From JAWLFI01 sp964525165 (GTDB lineage: Bacteria > Bacteroidota > Bacteroidia > Chitinophagales > Saprospiraceae): a stretch of 64,000 nucleotides of DNA. Shown piece by piece: positions 27,208-35,911 of the stretch (positions within the stretch are counted from its first letter, which is position 1; each line of letters starts with the position of its first letter). The notes under the pieces are model-generated. The model did no database searches, was not told the origin of the DNA, and saw only the letters and a list, made by a program, of their open reading frames with translations. The position numbers and the translations under genes were made by a program. The stretch spans positions 1 to 64,000 of the forward strand of contig CAZGGG010000005.1 of NCBI GenBank assembly GCA_964525165.1, given 5' to 3'.

Positions 27208-28329
27208 TTATCGTGGGTTGGGAAAAGCTAATACTCCCTTCTCCAAGTCAAGCGTGATCGTCTCGCCAAATTCTGTTGACAGATGCACCGTCCCCTCTAA
27301 AGATACTTTCATAGTCGGCTCCTGATTTTGATTTTCTTCATAGCCCTCTTTACTCAGTATGGTTAAAGGACCATTCGCACCTTCATAGAATCGAGAACTA
27401 TATAATCCATTTGCAGGGTCAAAGTAATCCACTACCAGTTTTCCGTGTTGATCATTCTTAATCCCTACTTCTAAGCGCTCAGTATCAAATTGAACGACTT
27501 CAGCATTATACATCCCATCTGCATCAGTATCAGATAATTGAAAAAGTATATCGGTAACCATCTCTCCTTCACTCATTACTTGTAGATGATGAATGTCCTC
27601 TTGGAGTAACTGTGACTTCTCAAAACCATGTTGATAAGCATAAGTGGATGTACCATCCCAAACCCACTGATCACATACCTTGTGTGCAACTTCAGCACTT
27701 ACGAATACAGAATCATCTGTTTGGCTGCTGATCAATAATTTTGGCTCATATGTTTTCACTCCGGACATATTGATACGCTTACATGTATGAATCGTGTCGT
27801 AATAGGAAGTGACAACCTTCAAACAAACCAAATGAGAACCTGGCTGAGAAAAATCAAAAGTGGGTTCCTCCTCAATGACCTTTGTCCCGGCAATATCCCA
27901 CTCCACAGAAGAAACGGATATTCCATTAAATACCGGGGATAACTTGAAAGTGTAAGAGTTCATCCAATCATGCTCTGCCACAATCTCGCGCTCCCCCTCT
28001 TTAAACCTTAATTCCGGATTAAAACTCTGATCAAAATCTGTCTGATCCATAATCTGAACAGACAAATATGGTTTCGTCATATCCCATGATCTGGATTTCA
28101 TAATACTGCTCAACTCCCAATAATTCCAATCATTGAGCATAGCTTCACTATAGTTAAACAATCCATTCAATCCCGCTTGCCACTTTATGGGGTTATTGGC
28201 TAATTGCCCTTCCAATATAAGCTCAGGCTCCTCCTCAACAGGAGTCGGAAGTGGTTCCGGATTGCACGCAAGCAAAAGAAGTGCGAATCCAACCATTAAC
28301 CATTGATATGCTCTAAATCGATTGCTCAT
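27208..28329 (-). CDS. PKD-like lipoprotein
   Basis: 373 aa from the ATG at 28329, chosen because it gives a signal peptide with lipobox LLLAC and an ATGA overlap with the preceding gene. After a Pro/Glu-rich linker (PEPLPTPVEEEPE) comes a region with PKD-like features (about 120-185: VSSVEWDIAGT ... FDFSQPGSHLVCLKVV), then beta-rich sequence to the end without a T9SS tail. Probably a surface or periplasmic lipoprotein. Last gene of a sigma factor, membrane protein, lipoprotein unit, so it is likely the product or sensor of that regulatory module. Confidence 0.75.
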   Translation of the reverse strand: MSNRFRAYQWLMVGFALLLLACNPEPLPTPVEEEPELILEGQLANNPIKWQAGLNGLFNYSEAMLNDWNYWELSSIMKSRSWDMTKPYLSVQIMDQTDFDQSFNPELRFKEGEREIVAEHDWMNSYTFKLSPVFNGISVSSVEWDIAGTKVIEEEPTFDFSQPGSHLVCLKVVTSYYDTIHTCKRINMSGVKTYEPKLLISSQTDDSVFVSAEVAHKVCDQWVWDGTSTYAYQHGFEKSQLLQEDIHHLQVMSEGEMVTDILFQLSDTDADGMYNAEVVQFDTERLEVGIKNDQHGKLVVDYFDPANGLYSSRFYEGANGPLTILSKEGYEENQNQEPTMKVSLEGTVHLSTEFGETITLDLEKGVLAFPNPR

Positions 28330-29471
28330 TGTATTATATTCCATTTTAGAAGTAATGCCGCATTGTAGTGACGTTCATTAAGCTCGTCAAACGAAGAATT
28401 ATCAAGGAAATACAGTCTCGCTCTTACTCCTAGATTTATATTTTTATTGAGTTGATAGAAATATCCCGCTTCCGCAAATGATGAGAATGGTCTTGGGGAC
28501 TCTATCCAAACATTGCGGGAATGCTGATCTAAATAACCTGCATTTCTTCCTAAACTAAGGTTTTTAAGGTCTGACATTTCCTCCACCTCAAAACGAGCTC
28601 TTTGACCGATCGTCCACTCTACTCCTCCTCCCAGAAATAAGGAATGCCTGTCATTATGGATACCAACAAGTATCGGAAGATCAACGCTAAATTGGTTTCC
28701 GAGATCTAAATCATACACTAGAGAATGTTTCCCAAAATCAAACTTGTTTTGCACTACACGAATAGAAGACGGATTAAAGTCATTGCGGAAACTAATACCA
28801 GGCCTTGCATTAATACTTACATGTTTGTGCACGTAAAACGCAATATCCTTCCATATTTGATAGTGACCATTCCAATCATAACTTATGGCGGCACCCAAGC
28901 CAAATCGCCATCTGGATGGGCTCTCTTGCGCAAACTGGATGATATCCTGTTTGTTTTGGAGATTCAAAACGTTAGTCGTCAACTTATTAAAATCATTTTG
29001 CAAAAGGCCAATGCCCTCTAACCTTTTGTTGGACAATTCGGATAGAGCAATTGAGGTATTGGGTTCTCTATTCCATATAGAGGTGCTGTTCGTAGAAGGA
29101 ACAAAGCCTACATCTCTATACTCAGCAGGCCAATAAGCTGAAAAGTCAATATTGGCGGTCGGAGTATTCGAGCGCTTTAAGCTGAATTGGCTAAGTTCTT
29201 CTGAACTGAGTTGGTCAATTTGATATTGTTTAATTTCAACAACTTGCTGTCCTTTAGCCTCCTCTGGGTAAAATTCTGTAGACTCATCAGGCAATAAGAA
29301 GAATGCTAATGATCCTAAAGCCAATAGCGGAACGAGCCAAAACCAAAACCCTACTGGCTTCGTATTTTCATCCTCCAACATTTTCTCCATAGCTTTCCAA
29401 TCGGAGGATCTGTAAGGAGACTCCACTTGCTCCAATTTCGATTTGAAAATCCGTTCTAAATCACGACGCAT
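28326..29471 (-). CDS. Membrane-anchored barrel-like protein in an anti-sigma position
   Basis: 381 aa. A short cytoplasmic N-terminus (1-40, with RIFKSKLEQVESPYRSSDWKAMEKML) precedes one membrane helix (about 42-60, GFWFWLVPLLALGSLAFFLL); the exported part ends in a beta-rich region (about 190-381) with alternating aromatic strands and a final IKWNIIQ-like end typical of outer-membrane-barrel folds. Its position directly after an ECF sigma factor (11-bp overlap) fits an anti-sigma or sigma-linked membrane protein; the barrel-like C-terminus attached to an inner-membrane helix is a recurrent but poorly understood Bacteroidota architecture. No zinc anti-sigma motif. Confidence 0.7.
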   Translation of the reverse strand: MRRDLERIFKSKLEQVESPYRSSDWKAMEKMLEDENTKPVGFWFWLVPLLALGSLAFFLLPDESTEFYPEEAKGQQVVEIKQYQIDQLSSEELSQFSLKRSNTPTANIDFSAYWPAEYRDVGFVPSTNSTSIWNREPNTSIALSELSNKRLEGIGLLQNDFNKLTTNVLNLQNKQDIIQFAQESPSRWRFGLGAAISYDWNGHYQIWKDIAFYVHKHVSINARPGISFRNDFNPSSIRVVQNKFDFGKHSLVYDLDLGNQFSVDLPILVGIHNDRHSLFLGGGVEWTIGQRARFEVEEMSDLKNLSLGRNAGYLDQHSRNVWIESPRPFSSFAEAGYFYQLNKNINLGVRARLYFLDNSSFDELNERHYNAALLLKWNIIQ

Positions 29472-30036
29472 GTATACTTAAGTTATCTTCATTCAACAAT
29501 TGCATAAGCTTATCTTGAAGCAGCTTTCTTGCTTTGGACAAATGCCATTTTGAAGTTCCTTCGCTCATGTCTAACATCTCACCTACTTCAACATGCTGAT
29601 ATCCTTCCACCACATAAAGGTTAAATACCTGTCTCGTTTTATCAGGAAGTTCCTGAACCAACTTAAGAATTTCTTCAACCCCTAGTTTATTCTCTGCTTG
29701 ATTCCAATCGATGCTCCCACTCTTATACACATGGTCACTTGGATCAAATGGATACTCTCTTTGCTGATGCTTTGTTTTTTTTCTGATTTCATCAATGCAA
29801 GTATTGACCATAATCCTTTTGATCCATGCATTAAAATTTTGATGTTCCTCATAAGTATTAAGTGCTTTGAGAACTTTCATAAAGCTCTTATTCAAAGCTG
29901 CAATAGCATCATTCCTGTCTTTTAAATATCTTAAACCGACAGGTATAAGGATAGGATGACAGTATTTGTAGAGCAAATGCTGCGACTGTCTATTATTGTT
30001 GATACAATCTTGAATCAACTTCCTATCAATATTCAT
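29461..30036 (-). CDS. ECF RNA polymerase sigma factor
   Basis: 191 aa from the ATG at 30036 (an upstream TTG-type extension of 8 residues is less likely). Sigma-70 region 2 with YLKDRNDAIAALNKSFMKVL and FNAWIKRIMVNTCIDEIRKK; region 4 with ELPDKTRQVFNLYVVEGYQH and a helix-turn-helix VGEMLDMSEGTSKWHLSKAR. It directs RNA polymerase to a small regulon that likely includes its own operon. Divergent from rarA (about 130 bp between starts). Confidence 0.92.
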   Translation of the reverse strand: MNIDRKLIQDCINNNRQSQHLLYKYCHPILIPVGLRYLKDRNDAIAALNKSFMKVLKALNTYEEHQNFNAWIKRIMVNTCIDEIRKKTKHQQREYPFDPSDHVYKSGSIDWNQAENKLGVEEILKLVQELPDKTRQVFNLYVVEGYQHVEVGEMLDMSEGTSKWHLSKARKLLQDKLMQLLNEDNLSIHAS

Positions 30037-30165
30037 TACTTTGGAACGTAGGTACACCACTAATATCAGGTTTTAAACCGAGTAATCTTAATGATTACAT
30101 GTATTACGACTCTTAAGTGTAGAGCGTTGGCACTATTTTGAAAAAGTGTATTTAAATTGTCAACT

Positions 30166-31437
30166 ATGAGACCATTAGCAGACAGAATGCGACCTTTCAC
30201 TCCTGAAGACTATGTAGGCCAGAGCCATCTTATGGAGGCAGGTAGTCCCTTACGAGCCGCCATAGAAAAAAATCAACTTCCTTCTATGATTCTCTGGGGT
30301 CCACCTGGTGTGGGGAAAACGAGCCTTGCTTTGTTGATAGCAGAAGTAACCGAACGTCCCATCACCTCCTTAAGCGCTATAGAATCAGGGGTGAAGGATG
30401 TGAGGGAAGCCATAAAAAATGCCCAAAAGAAAAGGTTCTTCGATCAAAAACCACCTATTTTATTCATAGACGAGATCCATAGATTCCACAAGGGTCAGCA
30501 AGACGCCCTTCTGGGAGCGGTAGAAAGTGGTGTGGTAACTTTGATTGGAGCTACTACAGAAAATCCTTCTTTCGAAGTCAATAGTGCATTACTCAGTCGC
30601 AGTCAAGTATACGTACTAGAACCATTGGATGTAGAAACTCTGAATAGATTAATTCGGAATGCTCTTGAAAAGGATGATTGGCTTTCAAAGCAAAACATAA
30701 CCCTCAAGGAAACGGAAGCATTAGTGAAATATTCCGGTGGAGATGCAAGAAGGTTATACAACTTATTAGAACTAGTAGTACAGCAACAAGATGAGGCAGT
30801 GGTAATCAGTAATGAATGGGTTGAAAAAGTTGTCAAGCAAAATCCTACCCTCTACGACAAAGGCGGGGAATACCATTATGATGTCATTTCTGCCTTCATC
30901 AAATCCGTGCGAGGAGGGGATCCAAATGCTGCAGTCTATTGGCTTGCCAAAATGATTGAAGGAGGCGAGGATCCGAAATTTATTTGTCGAAGAATGATCA
31001 TCCTCGCAGCAGAGGATATTGGATTAGCGAACCCCAATGCGCTTTTAATGGCTAATACATGCATGACCAGTATTCAAAACATTGGAATGCCGGAAGGAAG
31101 GATTATCATGTCACAAACGGCCATCTATTTGGCATGCAGTCCAAAAAGTAACAGTGCTTACATTGCTATTAATCAAGCACAACAAATTGTCAGAAAAGAA
31201 GGGCGAACGGATGTACCTCTGCATTTAAGGAATGCCCCATCTCAATTAATGAAGGAGCTCAACTATGGCAAAGATTACTTGTACCCTCATGATTATCCAA
31301 ACAATTTCACTGAGCAATCTTATCTGCCGGACCATTTAAAGAATCTCAATATTTATAAACCCGGAGACAATCCCACTGAAAACAAGCTGAAAGCTGCTCT
31401 AAAAACACGCTGGCATGACAAATATGACTATGACTAA
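30166..31437 (+). CDS. rarA: Replication-associated recombination protein RarA
   Basis: 423 aa AAA+ ATPase (MgsA/WRNIP1 family) acting at stalled forks. Walker A WGPPGVGKTSLALL, Walker B ILFIDEIHRFHKGQQDALL, sensor 1 GATTENPSFEVN, arginine finger in LLSRSQVY, and the C-terminal clamp-loader-like tetramerisation domain with GGEDPKFICRRMIILAAEDI. The ATG at 30166 gives the conserved RPLADRMRP start; a TTG three codons earlier is possible. Confidence 0.95.
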   Translation: MRPLADRMRPFTPEDYVGQSHLMEAGSPLRAAIEKNQLPSMILWGPPGVGKTSLALLIAEVTERPITSLSAIESGVKDVREAIKNAQKKRFFDQKPPILFIDEIHRFHKGQQDALLGAVESGVVTLIGATTENPSFEVNSALLSRSQVYVLEPLDVETLNRLIRNALEKDDWLSKQNITLKETEALVKYSGGDARRLYNLLELVVQQQDEAVVISNEWVEKVVKQNPTLYDKGGEYHYDVISAFIKSVRGGDPNAAVYWLAKMIEGGEDPKFICRRMIILAAEDIGLANPNALLMANTCMTSIQNIGMPEGRIIMSQTAIYLACSPKSNSAYIAINQAQQIVRKEGRTDVPLHLRNAPSQLMKELNYGKDYLYPHDYPNNFTEQSYLPDHLKNLNIYKPGDNPTENKLKAALKTRWHDKYDYD

Positions 31438-31462
31438 AATGCCAAATCAAGAGCATTTATCC

Positions 31463-31470
31463 TATATTTG
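31463..31470 (+). promoter_or_regulatory. -7 element upstream of acyl-CoA dehydrogenase
   Basis: TATATTTG, an exact match to TAnnTTTG, 20 bp before the ATG. No good -33 element 19-21 bp upstream was seen. Confidence 0.35.
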
Positions 31471-31490
31471 TCACTCCATAAATTTTGACT

Positions 31491-32633
31491 ATGACTGACA
31501 CAAACCTAGAGGAGAACTTAAAGATTATTAGACAAAGTGCCAGAGATTTTGCTGAGACCCACATTCGTCCGAATGTGATGGAATGGGACGAATCTCAGGA
31601 ATTTCCGAAGCAACTTATGCATGACTTGGGTAAGCAGGGATTTTTAGGTGTACTGGTACCTGAGCAATATGGTGGAGCAGGCCTTGGTTATCATGAGTAC
31701 ATAGCAGTAATCGAAGAAATAACCAAAGTGGACCCCTCCATAGGACTAAGCGTGGCAGCTCATAATTCACTTTGTACCAATCATATTTTACAGTTTGGCT
31801 CTGAAGAGCAAAAACAAAAGTATCTACCTAAGCTTGCTACAGGTGAGTGGATTGGAGCTTGGGGTTTAACTGAACCCAATACAGGCTCAGATGCAGGAAG
31901 AATGAAGTGTGTCGCTGAAAGAGATGGCGATCATTATATCATTAACGGCAACAAAAGCTGGATCACTCATGGTATTTCCGGTCAGGTCGCTGTAGTGATT
32001 GTCCGCACAGGAGAGCTGTTGGACAGCCATGGAATGAGTGCATTTATCATTGAAAGAGATTTCGAAGGATTCAAAGGCGGTAAAAAGGAAAATAAATTAG
32101 GCATGCGAGCCTCTGAGACAGCCGAATTAATCTTTGACAATTGTCGCGTTCATAAAGATCAGATGTTAGGCTCTGAAGGAGAAGGATTTATTCAAGCCAT
32201 GAAAATTTTAGATGGTGGTAGAATATCTATCGCGGCGCTTTCCCTAGGAATCGCCAAAGGAGCATATGAAGCAAGCGTGAAATATTCTAAAGAAAGAGAA
32301 CAATTTGGTAAGCCGATTAGCAAATTCCAGGGCATATCATTCAAGCTGGCTGATATGCATACCAAAATCCAAGCTTCAGAATTGTTAACTCAAAAAGCAG
32401 CAGATCTTAAGAATAACAATATGGAAGTGACTACAACTTCAGCAATGGCAAAATATTATGCCTCTGAAGCTTGTGTCGAGATAGCTACAGACGCTATTCA
32501 AATTCATGGAGGGTATGGCTACACAAAGGACTTTCCGGTAGAGAAATTTTTCCGCGACTCAAAATTGTGTACCATCGGGGAAGGAACCAGTGAAATACAA
32601 AAACTAGTCATTTCCAGAAATGTGTTAAAATAA
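31491..32633 (+). CDS. Acyl-CoA dehydrogenase
   Basis: 380 aa FAD enzyme of fatty-acid or branched-chain acyl-CoA oxidation. Motifs: GFLGVLVPEQYGGAGLGY, GAWGLTEPNTGSDAG (substrate/FAD binding), GNKSWITHG, SKEREQFGKPISKFQGISFK, IHGGYGYTKDFPVEKFFRD and the catalytic-Glu end IGEGTSEIQKLVISR. The sequence does not tell short-chain from other chain preference. ATG at 31491 chosen over a TTG two codons earlier. A strong terminator follows 8 bp after the stop. Confidence 0.95.
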   Translation: MTDTNLEENLKIIRQSARDFAETHIRPNVMEWDESQEFPKQLMHDLGKQGFLGVLVPEQYGGAGLGYHEYIAVIEEITKVDPSIGLSVAAHNSLCTNHILQFGSEEQKQKYLPKLATGEWIGAWGLTEPNTGSDAGRMKCVAERDGDHYIINGNKSWITHGISGQVAVVIVRTGELLDSHGMSAFIIERDFEGFKGGKKENKLGMRASETAELIFDNCRVHKDQMLGSEGEGFIQAMKILDGGRISIAALSLGIAKGAYEASVKYSKEREQFGKPISKFQGISFKLADMHTKIQASELLTQKAADLKNNNMEVTTTSAMAKYYASEACVEIATDAIQIHGGYGYTKDFPVEKFFRDSKLCTIGEGTSEIQKLVISRNVLK

Positions 32634-32640
32634 TTCTATA

Positions 32641-32666
32641 AAGGCCGGACCGCTCCGGCCTTTTTT
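32641..32666 (+). terminator. Intrinsic terminator of acyl-CoA dehydrogenase
   Basis: Perfect 9-bp stem AAGGCCGGA (32641-32649) / TCCGGCCTT (32654-32662), loop CCGC, T-run to 32666. The T-run overlaps the stop codon of the convergent NUDIX gene (32665-32667). The reverse orientation lacks a good T-run. Confidence 0.9.
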
Positions 32667-33285
32667 ATTTCACAAGCTGTAGTAACTCTTCTATAGTTTG
32701 AAAAGTATCCCAACCTTCATCCAAAAAACTGGACACAGACATCCACTTAATTTCTGTTATATCCTCTTCAATTTGTGGCTGCGTCCCCGCTCCTTTTGAA
32801 GTCATCAAATACCAATAAGTGAGTTTGAGGATTCGTTTATTTTTCTCTTTATAGGTGTGACGTGTAAGTGGTAGCTTCTCTACAATTTTTAAATCATTAA
32901 GACCTGTCTCCTCCATAACTTCGCGAATGGCAGCTTCTTCAATTTCTTCCCCTTTTTCAATTTTGCCTTTCGGCAAATCCCAAATGCCCCTTCTCTTGAT
33001 AAACATAGTTTCCAAATGAGGGTTTTGGACTACACCGCCTGCTGCCTTGATCGTTTTAAACAAACTCTCAATCAACGATATAGCATCTTCAAAATCAGAC
33101 GCCACTAAGACAACACCGGGGTGATCTTTGCTTTTTTCAAGCAGATCTATATAATGCATCAAGAATTTTTTCTTTCCAGGAAAAGGTGCCACCAGACTAC
33201 CTTGTTTCATTGCCTTATTATAATCCTCGCCGTCTTTGCCAGAAACAATCGTCAAAGGCGTATCGTTGATATGTATTTTGTACAT
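32665..33285 (-). CDS. NUDIX hydrolase
   Basis: 206 aa from the ATG at 33285; the longer frame to 33381 would run into pyrE and has no conserved sequence. Nudix box GKIEKGEEIEEAAIREVMEE followed by TGL matches GX5EX7REUXEEXGU with all catalytic residues. The N-terminal ~95 residues (IHINDTPLTIVSGKD ...) are an extra domain seen in Bacteroidota relatives. Substrate unknown; housecleaning of a nucleoside-diphosphate derivative is the default. Divergent from pyrE by 27 bp, so the two share a regulatory region. Confidence 0.9.
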   Translation of the reverse strand: MYKIHINDTPLTIVSGKDGEDYNKAMKQGSLVAPFPGKKKFLMHYIDLLEKSKDHPGVVLVASDFEDAISLIESLFKTIKAAGGVVQNPHLETMFIKRRGIWDLPKGKIEKGEEIEEAAIREVMEETGLNDLKIVEKLPLTRHTYKEKNKRILKLTYWYLMTSKGAGTQPQIEEDITEIKWMSVSSFLDEGWDTFQTIEELLQLVK

Positions 33286-33288
33286 TTG
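33281..33288 (+). promoter_or_regulatory. -7 element upstream of pyrE
   Basis: TACATTTG, exact TAnnTTTG match, 24 bp before the pyrE ATG and overlapping the first codon of the divergent NUDIX gene. No convincing -33 element. Confidence 0.35.
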
Positions 33289-33312
33289 TAGGGCTTTAAA
33301 AAAGCTATCCAT

Positions 33313-33957
33313 ATGAATGAAATCAAGACAAAGATAGCCACTCAATTGCTGCAAATTAAAGCAATTCAATTGAGTCCTCAAAAGCCATTCACTTGGGCAT
33401 CCGGTCGAAAGTCTCCGATTTATTGCGATAATCGTTTAAGTCTTTCTCACCCTGAAATAAGGAATCTGATACGGGATGCATTTGCAGAACAATGTACTGC
33501 CTTGCCAGGTGTCAATATGATTGCCGGTGTCGCAACAGCAGGAATTCCGATGGCATCTATTTTAGCAGATCAATTGGAACTCCCTTTAGTCTATGTTCGC
33601 TCTAAAGCCAAAGGCCACGGAAGGCAAAATAAAATTGAGGGGGATCTAAGCCTTCAAAACAGTAAGGCAATGGTCATTGAAGATTTAATCTCTACAGGTG
33701 GGTCTAGTCTGGAAGCGGTTGAAGCACTGAAAGAGACAGGTATCGAGGTTTTGGGAGTGATGGCCATCTTTACGTATGGATTTGAGGAGTCTTATGAAGC
33801 TTTTCGCAAAGCAGCTTGTCCTCTCTATACGCTTACTGATTTTGACACTTTGTTGGAGCAAGCTCAAAAGAGTTCTTATATTTCTTCAGAGGAAGTCACC
33901 TTATTGAATGAATGGAGGAAAGATCCGATTGCATGGGATCGAAATCTTAAAGAATAA
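33313..33957 (+). CDS. pyrE: Orotate phosphoribosyltransferase
   Basis: 214 aa. Joins orotate and PRPP to OMP in pyrimidine synthesis. PRPP-binding motif MVIEDLISTGGSSLEAVE, the FTWASGRKSPIYCDNR orotate site, AGVATAGIPMASILA and the catalytic loop Lys region VRSKAKGHGRQNKIEG. Length normal. The M42 peptidase gene begins 10 bp downstream. Confidence 0.96.
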   Translation: MNEIKTKIATQLLQIKAIQLSPQKPFTWASGRKSPIYCDNRLSLSHPEIRNLIRDAFAEQCTALPGVNMIAGVATAGIPMASILADQLELPLVYVRSKAKGHGRQNKIEGDLSLQNSKAMVIEDLISTGGSSLEAVEALKETGIEVLGVMAIFTYGFEESYEAFRKAACPLYTLTDFDTLLEQAQKSSYISSEEVTLLNEWRKDPIAWDRNLKE

Positions 33958-33967
33958 AAAATAGCAC

Positions 33968-35047
33968 ATGAATATTTTCGAAGGAAAGTCCACGGATTTT
34001 TTGTTTGATTACTTGAGTAAAACAAGTCCCACAGGTTTTGAAAGAGAAGGACAAAAATCCTGGATCAATTATATTGAACCTTTTATTGATGAATGGGACC
34101 GTGACAAATATGGAACAGCCTACGGTATCATCAATCCCGGAAAGGATACTAAAATCGTTATTGAAGCTCATGCGGATGAAATTTCATGGATGGTCTCTCA
34201 TATTAGCGAAGATGGATACATTCGGGTTATCAGAAATGGTGGTTCTGATCATCAAATCGCTCCGGCTAAACGTGTTTGGATACATGGTAAAAACGGACCT
34301 GTAAAAGGTGTTTTTGGATGGCCGGCAATTCATTTGCGTAAGGGAAAAGATGCTAAGCTGACGCCCTCCATGGATAATATCTTTCTTGACGTGGGTGCAA
34401 AAGATAAAGATGAAGTCCTAAAAATGGGAATTCATGTAGGATCTATTGCGACCTTTGAAGATGGATTTGAAACCTTAAACCAAGATTATTTTATTGGTCG
34501 CGCACTAGACAACCGAATGGGTGGTTACTGTATTGCTGAAGTTGCCCGGATGGTACATGAGTCTAAGGAAGACCTTCCTTTTAGCTTATATATTGTGAAT
34601 GCCGTGCAGGAAGAAGTTGGCCTCAGAGGTGCACAGATGATTGCGGAGCGTATTCAACCGGACGCAGCTATCATTGTGGATGTAACTCATGATACCTCTA
34701 CCCCTTTAGTGGATGCCAAAGCCCATGGGGAGGTAAAATGCGGTGAAGGCCCTTCCGTTAATTATGCGCCTGCTGTACATAATATTCTTAGGGAATTAAT
34801 TCTAGCTGCTGCTGAAGAACAATCTATACCTGTCCAGTTAGAAGCATCATCACGATCTACAGGTACGGATACCGATGCTTTTGCATACTCACATACAGGA
34901 GTTCCTTCTGCTTTGATTTCTATACCTCTCAGGTATATGCATACCACAGTAGAAATGGCACATAAAGAGGATATTAAGAATCTGATTCACCTCATGTATC
35001 ATAGTCTTAGAAAAATCGAGAAAAACCATAACTTCTACTACTTCTAA
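33968..35047 (+). CDS. M42-family metalloaminopeptidase
   Basis: 359 aa cytoplasmic peptidase of the glutamyl/TET aminopeptidase family (M42). Metal ligands: His in VIEAHADEISWMV, Asp in GRALDNRMGG, the catalytic Glu pair in NAVQEEVGLRG, Asp in IIVDVTHD and the final His in RYMHTTVEM. The SRSTGTDTDAF stretch is also typical. Acts on short peptides released by the proteasome-like proteases or taken up. Between pyrE and the UbiA-like gene, 3-10 bp apart. Confidence 0.93.
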   Translation: MNIFEGKSTDFLFDYLSKTSPTGFEREGQKSWINYIEPFIDEWDRDKYGTAYGIINPGKDTKIVIEAHADEISWMVSHISEDGYIRVIRNGGSDHQIAPAKRVWIHGKNGPVKGVFGWPAIHLRKGKDAKLTPSMDNIFLDVGAKDKDEVLKMGIHVGSIATFEDGFETLNQDYFIGRALDNRMGGYCIAEVARMVHESKEDLPFSLYIVNAVQEEVGLRGAQMIAERIQPDAAIIVDVTHDTSTPLVDAKAHGEVKCGEGPSVNYAPAVHNILRELILAAAEEQSIPVQLEASSRSTGTDTDAFAYSHTGVPSALISIPLRYMHTTVEMAHKEDIKNLIHLMYHSLRKIEKNHNFYYF

Positions 35048-35050
35048 ATT

Positions 35051-35911
35051 ATGATTCTGCGTAATCGGCTATTGGATTCTTTGCTATTTACGCATATTTT
35101 TATTGGGTTGTGCGCTTCTGCTTTGACATGGGGCAATGCCAGTTTTGCTGGCCTAGGTAAGGATGCTTGGCCCATTGTTTTATTAGCATTTTGTGGAACA
35201 ATCTGGGTATATAATCTGCATAGAACTGTTGGAGCCTGGATGACTAAAAGACAAGACTGGCCTGAAAGATTTGTATTCTTTTATCAATTTAGAAAGGTGA
35301 ATCTTGCTCTAAGTATCCTCACCTTAGTCGTCCTTTTCTACCTTATATGGTTCTATTTGCGGCCGTTAGTGGGCTTGTTGATTCCGCCTGTCGCTATCTC
35401 TTTGGCTTATGTTACTCCAACAGGCAATGGGAAGTTAATAAGGAACATTCCTTTTCTCAAAATATTCTTGATTGCCCTAACTTGGACCTGGGTGAGCATA
35501 CTTCTACCGCATGCACTTTCTAATCAATTTGAATTATTCTCTGTATCCTTTATTTTAATTATGGCCGAAAGGTTTTTATTCATTTTTGCCATCACTATTC
35601 CGTTTGATATCAGAGATGTAGAACAAGATCAGCGTGAATCTTTAGATACCATTGTCAAAGTAGTCGGCCCATCCAAAGCCAAATATTTGTCCATTGGAAT
35701 TTTAACCGCTGCCACCCTCATAGGGTATATATTATATGTAGATGGCACATGGCAATTGAATTATTGGCTACTGCACATACTGATCATCGTCTATGCAGGT
35801 TTGCTTGTATATAGGGTGCATAGTGATCGACGGGATGCTTATTATAGCTGGGGTTTGGATGGGAGTATGTTGCTATTAGGTATGATTGAGGGCCTATATT
35901 TTATCCTCTAA
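35051..35911 (+). CDS. UbiA-like membrane protein with degenerate first Asp motif
   Basis: 286 aa, about eight transmembrane helices. The overall pattern matches UbiA prenyltransferases: YVTPTGNGKLIRNIPFLKIF in the middle and the second Asp motif PFDIRDVEQD at 184-193 followed by SLDTIVKVVG. The first Asp-rich motif expected near residue 55 (NDxxDxxxD type) reads YNLHRTVGAW and has no Asp, so the prenyl diphosphate/Mg site is incomplete. It may be a non-catalytic or altered UbiA homologue. Its end overlaps the convergent trmD by 18 bp. Confidence 0.7.
   Translation: MILRNRLLDSLLFTHIFIGLCASALTWGNASFAGLGKDAWPIVLLAFCGTIWVYNLHRTVGAWMTKRQDWPERFVFFYQFRKVNLALSILTLVVLFYLIWFYLRPLVGLLIPPVAISLAYVTPTGNGKLIRNIPFLKIFLIALTWTWVSILLPHALSNQFELFSVSFILIMAERFLFIFAITIPFDIRDVEQDQRESLDTIVKVVGPSKAKYLSIGILTAATLIGYILYVDGTWQLNYWLLHILIIVYAGLLVYRVHSDRRDAYYSWGLDGSMLLLGMIEGLYFIL

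Noticed and set aside
33286..33381. N-terminal extension of the NUDIX gene
   Set aside because: It overlaps pyrE and is not conserved in sequence type; the ATG at 33285 fits better.
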